Positions 8,941 through 22,071 of a stretch of 64,000 bases of DNA are shown one piece after another. Position 1 is the stretch's first letter, and every line of letters begins with the position of its first letter. The DNA comes from Chaetomium olivaceum (Eukaryota; Ascomycota; Sordariomycetes; Sordariales; Chaetomiaceae). The notes beneath the pieces were generated by a model that was given only the letters and a program-made list of their open reading frames with translations, ran no database searches and was not told the origin of the DNA. Location of the stretch: contig JAYWVB010000028.1 in the NCBI GenBank assembly GCA_039881045.1, positions 248,001 to 312,000 on the forward strand, read 5' to 3'. Position numbers and translations under genes: made by a program.

Positions 8941-10741
8941 GTTTACGGTTTGGTTTGCATGTGGTTCAGTCGGGGTAGATGGTTGGTCCGGTGCAGTGCA
9001 TGTGGACTATCTTGTCTTTTGGCCTTTTACGCCGTATAAGAGGAGCATGTTCGGGTCGGGATGGACACCGGCCCTGAAACGGTTAGCCAACTGCCTAGTG
9101 CGCCAGTTCCTGACGACCGACAGTTGGGGTGGTGGGGGGGCCAGGCTCAGGTCAGGCTCGAACCAGGGTCACAATCGTGCGGATGTGTGTGGCCGAAGGA
9201 CGCGGGGACGGAACCTGGAAGCGGAGTGTTTGCGCCGCCCCTGCGCCGGTGGTAAATTACTAGTTTCTCGAATTTCACTCACTAGCTGGCAGCCAAGTGA
9301 ACGCCGCAGTGCACTACCCGACTCGGCGTTGCTTATTTTCCCTTGCCCGGGTTCCTTTCTTCCATATTGGCACGGAGTGTCTCTCACATGCCCGTCTTTC
9401 CTCGTTTGCCTTTTTCGAGGATCAGAACCACCAACAGTTCAGGATCGATGATCACAAGAGACCACATGTCAGACTGTGGCTGCTGAACGTACGGTGCGTG
9501 AGGGCTGAATGGACTTAAGGCTTAGACCCGAGGGAGCGGGCGAACCAAAGCAGCGGGAATGGGCGTTGAGCGGGCTCGGTAATCTGCTGTTTCGTCGATC
9601 GAGGAGAGCTGTCGAATAATAATCTGCATGGAGACCCGTCAGACCGTCGGTCCCACGAGGGCCACGAGGCAAGGCCAAACCGACCCGACGCCGCTCGGAG
9701 GCGCTGTGTCCAAACGAGCCAAGCGCGACCGCCGCCCTGAAACCCGGTGAAACTCTGTGGCCCGATTATGTGACCGATTGTTACACACCAACAACACCAA
9801 CATCAACCAACCACACACACACGTTTGCGGTTGGCAGCGAGGCGAAGGTGGCGAGACGTCGAAGCGGCGCACGCAAGGGAGAGAGAAATGCAAGGATCGG
9901 TTACCTGTAGTTATGCAATCTCCGCCGAAAATCGCAGCATGCCACCGAGCTCATCAGCTCGTTAATTACTCAATCCAAACCTCCAAGCAGCAAGCTCCAA
10001 ACTCGAGGCTTAAATGCTTCAAACCCTCGTCGATAAGGAAAAAAACCCCGAAAACTTTCGGAGTCCCGATAAGTTGCGTTCGGAGTGGAACCTCGGTGGG
10101 GTCCTGAATGGAGCCAGGAACGCCAGAAAGGCCAGGTTCTCCAGGTGCCAGGTCCAAGGGCAGGGCATGCCAAAGTGGAAATGGGAAAGGGGAAGTGGAC
10201 TCGGGCACTCAGGTTCAGGGCTGTCAGACTCGCCAGGGCACTGCCGCAGTGGTTCCCGGCCGCATTGTTGATTGCGCGGGAGCTCGAGTGGCCCGAGTGC
10301 TTCAGGCCTGAGTGCTTCACACCGAACGAGCTTGAACATACCCGGATGGTGGAACCCCGGCAATTTGACCTTGCCGGAATCGAACCCCCGGTTCCAAAAC
10401 CCAGGCAGGGGCCGAACACGCGTGTCGATCAGCGGGAAACGCGGGGGTTACACTCGCGTCATCATGATGGAATTACCAATCAGTACTTGGTAATCAGACG
10501 CGCAACGACAACGACATCAACGGTCGACCTAGACAAGAGGTGAGATAGGAAGACGAAGACAAAGACGAAGAGGATATTATATTACAATCAGGTAGGTACA
10601 TATTTAAGGCAGGTAGAGGTAAAAGAAGTCAAGAACAGCAAGTGTCAACCAGCAGCATCAGGTAGCTAACAAGAAGAACAGCACCATCGACACTCATCAA
10701 CTGATCAGCACCTGCATCAAAAACCTAAAACCAGCCCTCAC
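8941..10741. other. spacer without recognisable gene
   Basis: No protein family can be recognised on either strand. The last 200 bases (A/G-rich, ending CTCACC) look like a 5' leader of the gene beginning at 10742. They include an AGGTAGGTAC unit at 10589-10598. Confidence 0.5.
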
Positions 10742-11782
10742 CCTGAAGGTCATCGTTACGGGATGCAACGGACTCGTCGGGAGTGCCCTAGTTCGGCAAT
10801 GCAATTGCAAATGATAACATCTCCCATGTCTTTGCCCTGACCAGGAAGCCGCTGGATGAGGCCGTTGCCAAGAGCCCTAAGGTCACCGTCATTCTCCACG
10901 ACGACTTCTCCACCTATCCGCCCGCTCTGTTGAGCCAGCTTGCAGGGGCCGAGGCGTGTCTGTGGTGGGTCTCCCTCCCCTCCCCTCCCCCCTTCCCCCT
11001 TTCCCCCGTCCCCCGAAGGCGCGGGAACATGGACGGGAGAGCCGGCTCGGGAGTGCTTGCCAGGTACCCTTAGCTAGGTACCGACACTAGGCCAGGCAAG
11101 TAAAGAGGAAGAGGACCAGTTAGCTAATCGATCTGGCGATCATCGCGGGCAGGGCCATCGGCGGCAGAGCCACCCAGTTCCCGGACATCGAGACGTACCG
11201 ACGAGTCTCGATCGATTACACGCTAGCCGGCGCGAGGGCCTTCCAGGAGGCGCTGGTGCCCCAGCTGCCTGAGGGCAAACAGTTCCGCTTCCTCTTCTGC
11301 AGCGGCAAGTTCGCCGAGTGGGATCAGGACAAGCCGCTGCACTTCATGGCCGACACCCGGCGTGTAAAGGTATGGACGGTTGGAACCGTATGGTGCTGTG
11401 CTGTGTGCTGTGCTGTGATGTGACCTGCTGTTGTTTTTGTTTCCCTTTGTGCGGTCAAACACACGCGCCTCATGACATTTTCCCCTCACCTCGCCCTTCT
11501 TCATGCAACCACATGAACCAACCACCGGCTAACTCCGTCGTCACAGGGCCAAGTGGAAAAGGAGCTGTGTGGGCTCGCCGATGCGGACGCCTCCAAGCGC
11601 TTCGTCGTCTACAATGGCCGGCCAAGCGGCATCCTCCCCGCCGACGCCGGTCTGGCGGCAAGGGCCACAGGAAGCTGTATGGTGCCATCAACGTGGACCA
11701 TCTGGCCAAGGCGTTCATCCGGGTGGTGCTCGAGGGCTACAAGGAGCGAATCATTGAGAACGAGGTGCTGATGACCCTTTGA
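10742..11782 (+). pseudogene. NAD(P)-binding Rossmann / epimerase-like protein, start codon and frame disrupted
   Basis: The N-terminal dinucleotide-binding motif VIVTGCNGLVGSALV is clear, but the codon where Met is expected is CTG in a good leader context (CTCACC-CTG-AAG). An extra A near 10803 shifts the frame before NISHVFALTRKPLDE. Introns at 10965-11152 (GTGGGT...CAG) and 11370-11546 (GTATGG...CACAG, with GCTAACT branch) fit. Exon 2 reads QFPDIETYRRVSIDYTLAGA and FLFCSGKFAEWD. In exon 3 the frame slips by one base near 11660, between GILPADAGLAA and KLYGAINVDHLAKAFIRV. The family comprises short-chain, epimerase-like oxidoreductases of unknown substrate, about 250 residues long. CTG initiation is conceivable, but the two frame breaks argue for a pseudogene or assembly errors. 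Confidence 0.75.
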
Positions 11783-14700
11783 TTGGTTTATTCTTGGGTT
11801 AGTCTCTCAAGGGAGTTGGCTCAGTTGGTTCCCTTGGGGTCTTGTTGCATGAGAAGCCCGGCGGGCTGGTTTGAATCTGTTTGATTGGATTGGTTTCTAT
11901 CATGGTGTTGAGAAGTCTCCGTCTTTGTTTCCAAGCGCGGATTTCGATAGGTCTGTGTGTATTAGTCGAGTGGATGCTTGTTTTAGTCTAAAGCAGTTAT
12001 GCTATCATACTGCGTCAGTCGTGTTGAGAATAGCCCCCACTGAACTTGAATGAGCCCCTTACTGCCGTCATGACAACGATGGTTGGCCCAGAGAAACTTG
12101 TCATGCTAGCACTGTTCAGTGCACGCCACCGCTTGGAGGCCTCCGTCCTGTTTGAATCTAACTACACTAGACGTCCTGCGGGCTGGGCAAGACTAGCAAG
12201 AAGCATAATTTTCTCGGATGTTCCCGTTTCCAAGCGTGGGCAAGACTCCACCTCGATGCCACGATGCCAAATTGCATAGCAAACAAATCACTCGTACAGC
12301 ATTTGTACTGTGGTAAGCCCGACCACGGGGGAGCGTCGATGGGAGCCAATGACTTCTGTTTCTGCTACACTAGTTCAGACGAGGGGGTGGACGGGAACCA
12401 ATGCCTTCGGTTCCGCGAACTCGGTCCTGGGCCGAGGACAGGATCGGTGCCGGACGGCAGAGACTCGAGCCTGAGCCGATCACCGTTGTGAATCCCGTAA
12501 CCCAACAGGGCGGATCAAGCCTTCAAATTGCCGCTAGCTCGGATCCCTCTCCGGTCTGAACCTTTTTGATAGGCCATCTAGCTGGGCCATGCAGGCAATG
12601 CAACCCATTCTGCGGGTGGCGGCCCCCGTGGTTGGCTACCTGTGTGATGGATTCCAGCGCCATCCCTTCACTTGGCTTCACCGGGGTCGATTATCGGGCA
12701 GGGTGGGTGAGACTGGGCGCCTAGGATGGTTTTGACTGCTACCTCCGTCTGCCTCGTTTGTCGTTTTCCTGCGCGGGATGGATCCCATGTGTACTGACGA
12801 GGTCGAACTCCACGAGCTTTCGAATGGAGATTACATAACTAGTGCAACCCACATGCCAGAGCAGAGCCTTTTTTTAACCTCTCGCCTCTTTTTGGGGTTA
12901 CATTAATAGCACGCCTCCCCAAGACATGCACGGATCCCAACATGGGGCAGGTAGTGGAAACCGGCCATGTTGATCCGGTGGTGAACGTGATGGGGTCCGT
13001 TTCCAACTGACACAAGCGCGCCGACGATCTAGTCCTCGATTCTGGCCCCAGCGATGCGGCATGGCGCGGCGAAGGGCCGGAGTCGAGCCCGGGAATGCAC
13101 AGCGACGGAAGCTGCCGCGGGAATATCGTTGGCCCCTGAGAGATCCCGACGAACCCCTGACCCTGCGATTTCCGTGAGATTACCACGGTAGACGTCTCTG
13201 GAAGTCTGACGTGTCTGCAATCGGCGGAGGCCCGGGGAGGAATGGGGGTAGCTCGGGTACATTTGTTGGTGTCCATGATTGTTTGCCTAAGCATTGTTCC
13301 TTTTGACTCGGTCTGGCAACCGAAATATCATTGAGACATGCATGTCGAGTGAGCTATGGAGTGACATACCTTAGTGTAGCTACCCGTCACTCCCTTCCAG
13401 GGCAACCCCAGCCAGCCCAACCGCCCGGAAGCGAAATGCCCTGGCCGGCTTTCCGAGGACGACCTGCCTTTGTGATAATCCGGTTGGGCATGGCGACCGA
13501 CTTTGTGAATGGGTTACATCGTGTCGTGCAGAGCGTTGATATGCAGCTCTCTCAACCGTTCCGGGAGAGGGGCGTTCAGGGGCTAACTCAACCTAATCTG
13601 TGCACTAGGTCGTTTCTGTCCTCCACCGAAGTCCGCGGTGGGGGCCAAGACAGGGCGAACGGGAGAAGGGCAGGGGGGAAGGCTAGCCGAAGATGGCAGA
13701 TGGCCCATGCCCTCATTGCCCTGGGCATGATACCAAGAGGAGGTGAGAGAACAGGTGATGTGTCATGTGCTGGGTTTGAGGTGGCTTGAACAGGCAAATC
13801 CAATCTCGACAACAACCCGATTTTGAAAAAAGGTTCCAAAAAGGGTTCCGAGGTGAGGGGAAGGATGCGCTATGCAAGCAGCGTTCCAGACGCAATGTTA
13901 GAGTGCTGCAGTAAACTACCTTGTTAAGGTGTGTACTGTACTTGTATCACAGTGTCATATTCGTACCTGGTAGTCACAACCTGGAAGTCACAGTGCCACA
14001 TTGTCAAAAGGGTGGGCGGCGAGTGGTGAGCAACTGCCACCTGCATGGAGAGGAGTACAACGTCAGGCACGATCCATGTATCTTACCTACCGACCTCCAT
14101 CTGGCAGGTGCTACCACAGTATGTATGTGTATGTACCACTCCCGTTTGCGGGGCCGGAGTTGACTCCAGTTTCCCGTCGTTCGGGAAGCGCTACCAGGCC
14201 CTGCAACTCGGGCCGAGGACCAAGACCAACCCAGGCCCATGGTATCGTGAGAAATGGCACAGTCAACTGCGAACAGCCATCGTCCCACTGTTGGTCCGCT
14301 TCGGGAGAGCTGCATTGGGTACTGTGTTCCTCAGCCAATGGGATGTCTTGGAGTTGCACCCGAGAACATCTTGTGCGACCAATCGCAACTGTCCTCGACC
14401 CAACCAGGCAAAGTCAGCCATGCCCCAAGTTTCTTTGTCGCCCAGATTCTCGGGACCCGAGTTTTGCATTCTTGCGCAAGCCCCCACAAACGCTTTCCTT
14501 TCTCGCATTCCAATTCTCACAGTTCGCTTGCTTGTCATGGCTCGAGCGTGGACCAAAAGCTGACCTGCAGCGAGACGGTTTCCAGAACCGTAAATCCAAG
14601 ACCCATTCCTGGGCATTCCCCCAAGGGGCCAAGACATCTGCTGTCTCTCCGAGCGCCCCAACCTCGACCGAACCCCCTGCCCTGGTTGTTGAGAGTTTCT

Positions 14701-15558
14701 TGTACTGTGTAATCTGTACTGTGTAATCTCTACTGTGTAATCTCGACTGTGTATTATGTACGAATACTATGTGTATTGCTCGGCAATGCATGCAAATCAG
14801 TCAAGGCAATTGGGTCGCACCTCCCAAGCGACCCGCCGTGCATCATTTCCCACGTTTGGCCTTGCCCGCGCTCAGCTGTTGTCCGGGTCCTGTCGGACGC
14901 TGCCAGGTCTTGATTGGACAGGGGAACCGAAGATGCACCAGGCACACGCTGGGCAAGTCGCAGCAAAAGCAGGAGCACCTCAGACCAGCAGAAGAACGAC
15001 AGGCTTGGCATCCCTGGCTGGAAGGCACGCTGGCCAGGACCAACGCCTCCTGATCTCGCTCGCTCGTGTCTTTTTTTAATAAAAGTCCATTATCATGCCC
15101 GCCTTGTCTCGGACCAAGCTCCCGGAACAGCCCCTCCTTTCTTCCAGCTTGTTTCTCTCCTGCGTACCGATGTACAGTACTTGGTATTTGCCCTTGCCCT
15201 GCGTTCGGTATTCGCCCTGCATCTGAGAAACACATAAAGATCTCGGCATCTCTCTCGCATGGCACATTGTTTACCCCACCATCCTTAGCTGTCTTGAGTT
15301 TCGCAGCAGGCAGTGTGCTTTTGAGTACGAATAACTACTCGGTGTTCGAATTACCTACCTACACCTACCTACCTTACCTATACCTTAATTATTAAAAGGT
15401 CGCCCATCTCCACTCACTCCAACGTTGCGCAACGCTTTCCCCTCCTTGCGTCCACGAAACAACAGCTTGAACAACACCATTTGGATAACAATTTCAACAC
15501 ACAAACACACACACACACACGCACACACACACACACACGCACACGCACACCTCGAACC
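11783..15558. other. long spacer without recognisable gene; ACCTACC tract and CA microsatellite at its end
   Basis: Open frames here have no family features and overlap on both strands. An ACCTACC-rich tract (15344-15386) and a CA/CG dinucleotide run (15497-15550) lie just upstream of the next gene. Confidence 0.45.
15497..15550. repeat. CA/CG dinucleotide microsatellite
   Basis: Alternating AC with occasional GC units, about 54 bases long, ending 8 bases before the ATG of the next gene. Confidence 0.9.
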
Positions 15559-16433
15559 ATGCACCCTCCAGCAAGACAGCCTACCCAGAAGGGCCCAGAC
15601 AGCTCGCCAATGGATCTCGCGCTCCACGCTTCCGATCTCCTGCTCGCATCAACGCAAATACAACAACATCAAAATCACGACCCACAATCCGACATGGAGA
15701 TGGAGCCATCATTATGTGACCAACAGGACGACGACCTCCCACCCCCAGCACCGCTGATGCACTTCCCTCACTGCCGCCTCGAGATCACCACCATCCCCAC
15801 CCCAACGGGCCCGGGAAGCTCGAGCAGATCGCCCTCCCCGGCGCTCTGGTGCGTACCCTGCTCTCGCGCTTCGAGAGCGACCTCCAACAGCATCAAGAAG
15901 AAGAATACCAGTACCAACAACAACGACAACAACACCGCTCCACTTCCCGCACACCATCACCACCACCACCCTCGTCAGCATCAAGCAAATCCCGCACCGC
16001 CCACTCACCATCACCCCCACCATTACCAACGACCACAACCGCGGTACCCCGCCCCGTACGCATCCAGCCGCACTTTGACGACGGCGCCGAGTGGGTCTTC
16101 TCCCGCTGCCTGCTCGCCGACTTCACCGGCTTCCGCGAGGACGAGGCCGAGGCGCTGTCTACTGCCGCGGGCGCCGGCCGGTTGTGCTGCTGGGCGAGCG
16201 TGGTGCTGTCGCCGCCAAGGAGGAGGCGGAATGGCGGGCGTGGCGGGCAAGGGTTTGGGGCGGATGAGGATGAGGATTTTGAGATGGAAGAGGAGGAGGG
16301 GTTGGGGGGACAAGGGCCGGAGGTGCTAGAGGGTGGAAGTGGTAAGGCGGATGAGGGGAGGTGGGAGCTTGAGTTCGTGGTGCAGCGCGTCGGCGTGCGC
16401 GATCCCGGAAGCGGGTGGTGCGAGTGTTTCTGA
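15559..16433 (+). CDS. hypothetical acidic C-terminal protein, one apparent frame break
   Basis: The ATG at 15559 begins MHPPARQPTQKGPDSS. The first frame runs to about 15800 (HCRLEITTIPTPTGPG). The coding sense then continues one base out of frame as KLEQIALPGALVRTLLSRF, then a Gln/Ser/Pro-rich spacer, IQPHFDDGAEWVFSRCLLADF and an acidic stretch EDEDFEMEEEEG. The end is ELEFVVQRVGVRDPGSGWCECF, with a stop at 16431-16433. The frame change lies in C/G-rich sequence at 15795-15816 with no plausible intron. I do not recognise the family. Confidence 0.55.
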
Positions 16434-19400
16434 CACTAGAGCAGGGTTTGGCGATGTGGAAGGGGGGGAAGGGGTGGGAACCGGTCTGGTCGAGTGTTTG
16501 TCTTGGGGGTCATCTTGGGGTCATCTTGTGGTTTTTCCTTTCTTTCCCTTACTCTGCCTCTACTGTCTGTTGTGCCTTTACTGTTGGACTTGGATACCAA
16601 GGTGTGCGCTGTCTGTTACTTGCATTTTCATCCGGCCTTGAGAGTTGGCGTTCGGCTGTGTTGTGTCTGTACATACCATACCATCATGCAGTCTTCGAAG
16701 CCCTCGAAGCTCGAGACTCGAGATCTGTATCAACAACATTTCTCACACTGTCGTCGATCCCTTCTATCCCAACGGATGCCTCGGTGCCGAGGACTCTCCG
16801 CTCGCTGCTATTGCATGCGCGGCGCTTATCTTTCTCGTCAGCAACACTGCTGAATCCAGTCAATTGCGCCGAGCCAGATCCGGCCGTGTGGTCGAGCCCC
16901 GCAGTTCCCTATCGTGGCATCGGAGGACCCCTCGAATTTGTCTCCGACCCCAAGCGGTGAGGGTCCAGAACGGGTACCTTACCCTCGCCTACCACAAATC
17001 CATGCAGGTCCATCCCTCGGTGCAACCCACGGACCCGGCTCTTCCAGCTCGAAGGGAACCGTGGCAGCCCCCTCTTTGGAATCGTTTATCGCCCAATCAC
17101 CCCGTGTTTTGGCTTTGTTAGTTAGCATGGGCGGTGCATGACCCCTACCTTAGCGTTGAGCCTGTTTGTCTCACCCGTTGCCCGGATTCGATGCGGGATT
17201 CGCTTTCGTCAAAGTCACGGTGAGCACTAATTCACCGACCCGAGTCACCCAGCCCGCCAACCCGCCAGCCCGCCAACCCGCCGAGAGGGATAGGTGGTGC
17301 GGTGTTGTTTATCTGAGACCCCAACTTAACCGACCCCCCCCCGGCCGGAGAGAGAAAACCAATCCCGCTGTGCCGCCGGTGCGCGTGGGCTAATGCTGCG
17401 GGCGGCGCAGCGTTCGACGGTCATGCCTTTCGGTCCCGACCCCACGGCACCTCCTGCACCTTCGCAAGGGGACTCACGTCTGGTCCCCCAAGTCGTGTAT
17501 GTAAGACAAAGGTCAGCATTGATGTTTTCCCGGGGCGGAATTGCGTAATCCCTTTGATATGTAGAAACGCCAGGAAACGTCTCACTGTTTATGGGATCTG
17601 CGAATCTGCGAAGCTGCCGGTTTATATCCGCCGACACAACGACGGGGTCGTTCCAATGGTGATGTGAAAATAATACATAGGATCGCGCACGTTGTTGGTA
17701 AATTGCTTACCAACGCCCTCTTTGCTCCGACCCGAAACACCCCGTCAGTTGTTTTTTCTCGCAGTCCGCACTTTACCCGGCGGCGTTGGTTGGTTGACGG
17801 ATGCATGGTGGTACATACCATACCTTATCCTTCAGAATCTGGGTCCGTAGATCATTGGCATCGGACGCACCTTTCCCTGTGAGCTAGGGGCGGAACGAAG
17901 GAATCGATGCTGGAGAGGGGCTGGACGGGGGTTGGGTTAGTTAGCCTGTGATCGAGGTCGGTTTGATCAGGGACGAGCAGGTTTCTTTTGCGATGGCGTC
18001 TGCCGGGTTACCAAAACGGAGACGGAGAGGTACCTAGGTGTCGACCCCAGGTTGAGCGAGGCGCACGCCGGAGTGGAGATGTGGCGGCAGTCGATGTCGG
18101 CGCTTGACGTTTACAGAGAGAGTGCTTGTCCGTGCGCACATACTGAGCAACGGGAGGGTAAACGGAACACAGGTCAAACCAGCTCCTCTCCAGGATTTAG
18201 CCTTGTGGGACATTGATAAGGGTTGTCGGTTGCCCAATGATGCCTCGCATGATAGAGAACAAGCCCCTCATGCTGGTACCAAAGTACCGGATATTCAGAG
18301 CACACAATCTGGCATGGTCAAAACGTCAGCTGTAGGATGTCCGTGAGCTGGAAGGTAACCCGTCACAGCCTAGAATCAGGGATAAGGAAAACGACCGAGG
18401 TAGGCTTATGGGAGCACAAGACACAACTTCATCTAATTTGGATATCAAACCATGGAAAGACACCGCTGAGTGTTGGCATCCCATTGCAGTCCCATGGCTC
18501 CCAACCATACTATCGCCTGCGGGTGCGCTCAGTCAGCGTTTCAGGGGTACAGCTTTGCCATAGTTTATGCGTGGTCAAGGGGCAAGCGCTTTGGAGCTTG
18601 GCCTATAGCGCGAGGCACTTGCAACTCTTGCCATGTCATACTGATGAACGTCTACCATTGGGTTTCGGTTTCTGGGATCTTGTCTCCGGTTGGCTCCTTT
18701 CATTTTTGCATGGATAGACCATCGAAAAACTATTAGTGTTTACAGTGACGAATAATATTCAAGCGTATTATTTAGCATGAGATAAAAACAACATCAGGTT
18801 GAATTACGTTTCAGACAGGCGTATCATAGGACGAACCCCTCGTATTGACTATGAGCGGTGTCGCTCGATAGACGCCTCACTCGATTTGTTCCAGACCTTT
18901 GTCTCGCACCGTTCGGCGCCATTGCTGTAGATGTATCGGCCGATTTGGAAAAGCGCGGTCCCATGACCTGTCTCACATGCCCGCGGAGAGGGTGTGGTCG
19001 ATGGAGGACATGGCAAAGACCCGATGGAAGGTTACAGTGACTGGACCCCAATCATTTGGTTGACACGCCGGGTTCAATGCATTCAAGCCCCGGAACTTTG
19101 AAATGGTCGGTGCCAACCTATCGGGCTCATTATGGGACGCCGCTGTCTTAGTCGTGGGACAAGGCGACGGGCCGAGTTCCTATGTACAAGACAACGGCTG
19201 CCGAGCAACTCCGGCACTTGGGAGCTCACTGTCGTATAGTTGGGGGCCGCTGGCGTCTAATGCGATAGGAGCAGCCCGTTTTCCTCGTACGATACATTTT
19301 CTTTCTTCCCATTCTCTTATTTCTTTTTCTCCGCATCTCTCGTTCAACCCGACTCAAGACCGTCCAATGGATGGGATCCCACTCCCCCCCCCCCCATAAA

Positions 19401-20657
19401 CCCGTTAGGGAGAAGAAGTCACCGGAGGAAACGTTCCAGTTCAATCAAGGAGGTCGGCGAGGATGCAAGAACGCTAATGCACGGGTAGCCCAGAAGGGTA
19501 ACTGTAGTTCGGGCCGGTCCCGCGGAAATGCAACTCGTTTGTGACCGACCGTTGCCAGCCGGGGCACCTTGGGTCAATCATCAATCCCGGCGCGACGCTG
19601 TGTATTGAAGAGAGGGCCCGGGCAGCTTCTGGTGCGTTCGAGACTTCGAGTCTTACCCTCACCGAAATGGCGGGTCTGTCGGCCTCGTTCTTGGTGGTCC
19701 GCAGAAATGGACGTTGTTCGAGTTGTCTGTCCTCGCTTGTTGAGCCCAGCTGCTCCAGGGTCTTTTGCCTTTCGAAATTCGGGACTTTTTCGCCCTTCTT
19801 GGAAGAATTCGAAAAAAATATTGGAAGCCTGATGGTCCTTGGCGCCACGGGACTCGTACACGGTATTTTACAGCACGGCCAAGTGAGTGGTTGAGACAAT
19901 ATTCGTTCAGGAATTTCGACAAAATCCCTTGGTTGCTGATCGCTCTGCAATCCTTTCATGCACACCTGTCGGTTTCGCTCCTGACTTTCCGGGACGCGGC
20001 CTGAGCACAAGCGAGAGACATGCGACGAGCTCTTTCCTTTCTGGGGCGGTAAGTTACGAGAACGAAATACCTAACTGGAAACAGTCTTGGAAGGAGGGTT
20101 AGGGTCGGCTTTGGGTGTGAAAGGGGGTTCCCGAAACTTGCTGAGAAAAAGCAAAAGGCTGTTTCAAGTACGAATAGAACAAGGGACTACAGAAGGTAGA
20201 AAGGGATGGGTATGCCTAGGTTAGATCGGTAGTTGAGGGGACTGTGGAGAAATCGGATAGACGAGCCATAGTCGGGCACTGCTGTGTAGAAGCAGAAGAA
20301 GTTCGGATGACCTGTGGTTCCAGTAGTAAGTAAGGTCTGGAGATGAAAGGCGCGAGGCATTGAAAAGCCTACTGGGTAGTGACTGGTGTATGTACATCGA
20401 GAATAAAAGAAAGAAAAGACTGGCGCCATGGGGGGGGGCTGTTACCTGCCAAAGTGCCGCTGTGTATATCTGAAATCGGAATATCCCATTACGTCCAGCA
20501 CCTCTAGAGGAAGACAATACTGACCTCCACCCGCTGGATAAGTTGTTGTTTGATAGCAATGCCGCCCATGTGAAGCCCTGAACTCCATTTTATCTCCATC
20601 CCAAAAGCCCAACCAAAGCAAAGAGTAACCTCCCATCATTCCGCCACGGTTATGTTT
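16434..20657. other. long spacer without recognisable gene; poly-C run near 19385
   Basis: No protein family is recognisable on either strand. A run of 13 C lies at about 19383-19396. The part next to 20657 is the 3' flank of the bHLH gene. Confidence 0.45.
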
Positions 20658-22071
20658 TTAACGCCTTTCCCGCATCCGCGCCATCCCCGCAAGCGCCGCT
20701 TCCCTCTCCCTCCTCATGCCCTCCAGCTCCCTCTTCATCCGCTCCGTGTCCCCCTGCAGGAACTCAATTACCCTCTGTGCCTTGCTCAGTACATCCACCT
20801 TGCTCATCCGCCGGTTGTTCTTCCCCTTGACACCACCGCCGCCCCTGCCCGTACACGTCCCACCGTCACCCCCCGCCGAGGGACCCTCATGGTGTTCCTC
20901 CTCATCATCCAGGATACCCTCCGGCAGGACATCCAGCAGCGCCTCAAACCGCGCGTGCAGCCGGTGTCGGTACTGCTGCTCCACTAAGTTGTGGTTGGTT
21001 CGGGCCCGTTGGTGGGCGGGGGACTCGCCCGGCTTGAGAGAGGGCGTGGGCCGTTTGACCCGGCGGGCAGCGGTGCGGAGGGTGGCGCCTTTAGCCGAAG
21101 TCGGGGTTCCAGAATCTGAAGGCAGTGATTTGGTTCTGGGTTTCTTATCCGTCGTTGCCGGTGGTGGTGGGAAGTTGTCGTCATGGGAGGAGGAGGACTT
21201 TGTTCTTTTGTATGGATGTTGTTGCTGTTGGGAACGGGAGAGAGAGCGTTTGCAAGGGGGGTATGGGTGCGGTTGTGGGGCGCTCGTCTGTTTGAAGGTT
21301 TCGGCGCTATCTGAGGATAGCATATGTTCGGCGGCTCTAGTTGGGTTAAGTGGAGAAGCGAGTTCGAACTCCGGGACTAGGAGATGGCCGTTTAGCCTTA
21401 TTTGATCTGAGATCTGGCCAGGCCAAGGGGCACTGAAGTCGGGGGCCAGTCCATCTGGGACCGACGGGGCTGTAGGCTCCCCCGAGTAGGTGTGATCGAA
21501 GCTCAGCGGGAAGCCAGTGTTTCCAGCCCAATCCTGAAACTCAGCATCAAACATAACTTGTGCCGCAGTGCTCGGAGGGTAAAGCAACTGGCCGTGGAAC
21601 GTGAGAGCCACTGGTTCGCCAACAGCTGGACTTATCGGGCTGGTTGGGGCCCACGATCCCGCGACCGACGAGGCATCATGACTCGGCCAGTGGGGCGGCG
21701 ATGCTGCAGGAGCTGTCGGCGCTGGACTAGGTAGTCCACAAGCGTGAACTGACCTCCGTTTTTGCGTTTGGATGTAGAGTCCACTGAAGCGCGAGGAGGG
21801 ACCCGGCGCCTGACTGGATGTCCACGAGCCGCGTTGACCATCGGCAAGCGGTTGGGTCATCAGACCCGAGGGTAGCATACCACCGTGTAATCCGTCAAGT
21901 GTCTGAGAGCTTGTCAGCCATCGCCCTGTTCGCATCCGACTCACCAGAACGATGGGCTGGGCTCGATGCTGGTTGGGTTCCGGGCACCGGAACCCGACAC
22001 GGCGAAAGAGCGTCTACTAGTATTCGTACCTGAGATGGCCCATTCGCAGGCCAAGCGTAATCGTGATTCAT
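20658..22071 (-). CDS. bHLH transcription factor (SREBP-type basic region)
   Basis: Exon 1 (22071-22030) encodes MNHDYAWPANGPSQ. An intron at 22029-21903 (GTACGA...CTCAG) joins in phase 0 to exon 2 (21902-20658), giving 428 residues. The N-terminal 300 residues are Ser/Pro/Gln-rich and disordered, with basic nuclear-localisation-like clusters. The bHLH lies at about 313-402. The basic region HNLVEQQYRHR has the E that contacts CANNTG sites and a Tyr where most bHLH proteins have Arg, as in SREBP-like factors. Helix 1 is FEALLDVLP. The loop of about 30 residues is Gly/Glu-rich, and helix 2 is SKVDVLSKAQRVIEFLQ, followed by a short coiled coil. It should act as a nuclear DNA-binding dimer; targets are unknown. 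Confidence 0.93.

Noticed and set aside
10360..10410. Minus-strand tRNA-like T arm (GGGGGTTCGATTCCGG)
   Set aside because: No D arm, anticodon arm or acceptor pairing could be fitted around it.
14001..14726. 241-residue open frame and several overlapping frames
   Set aside because: Overlapping open frames on both strands, no conserved motifs, no splice logic.
19474..20010. 178-residue minus-strand frame downstream of the bHLH gene
   Set aside because: No family motif, and several competing frames are open on both strands.
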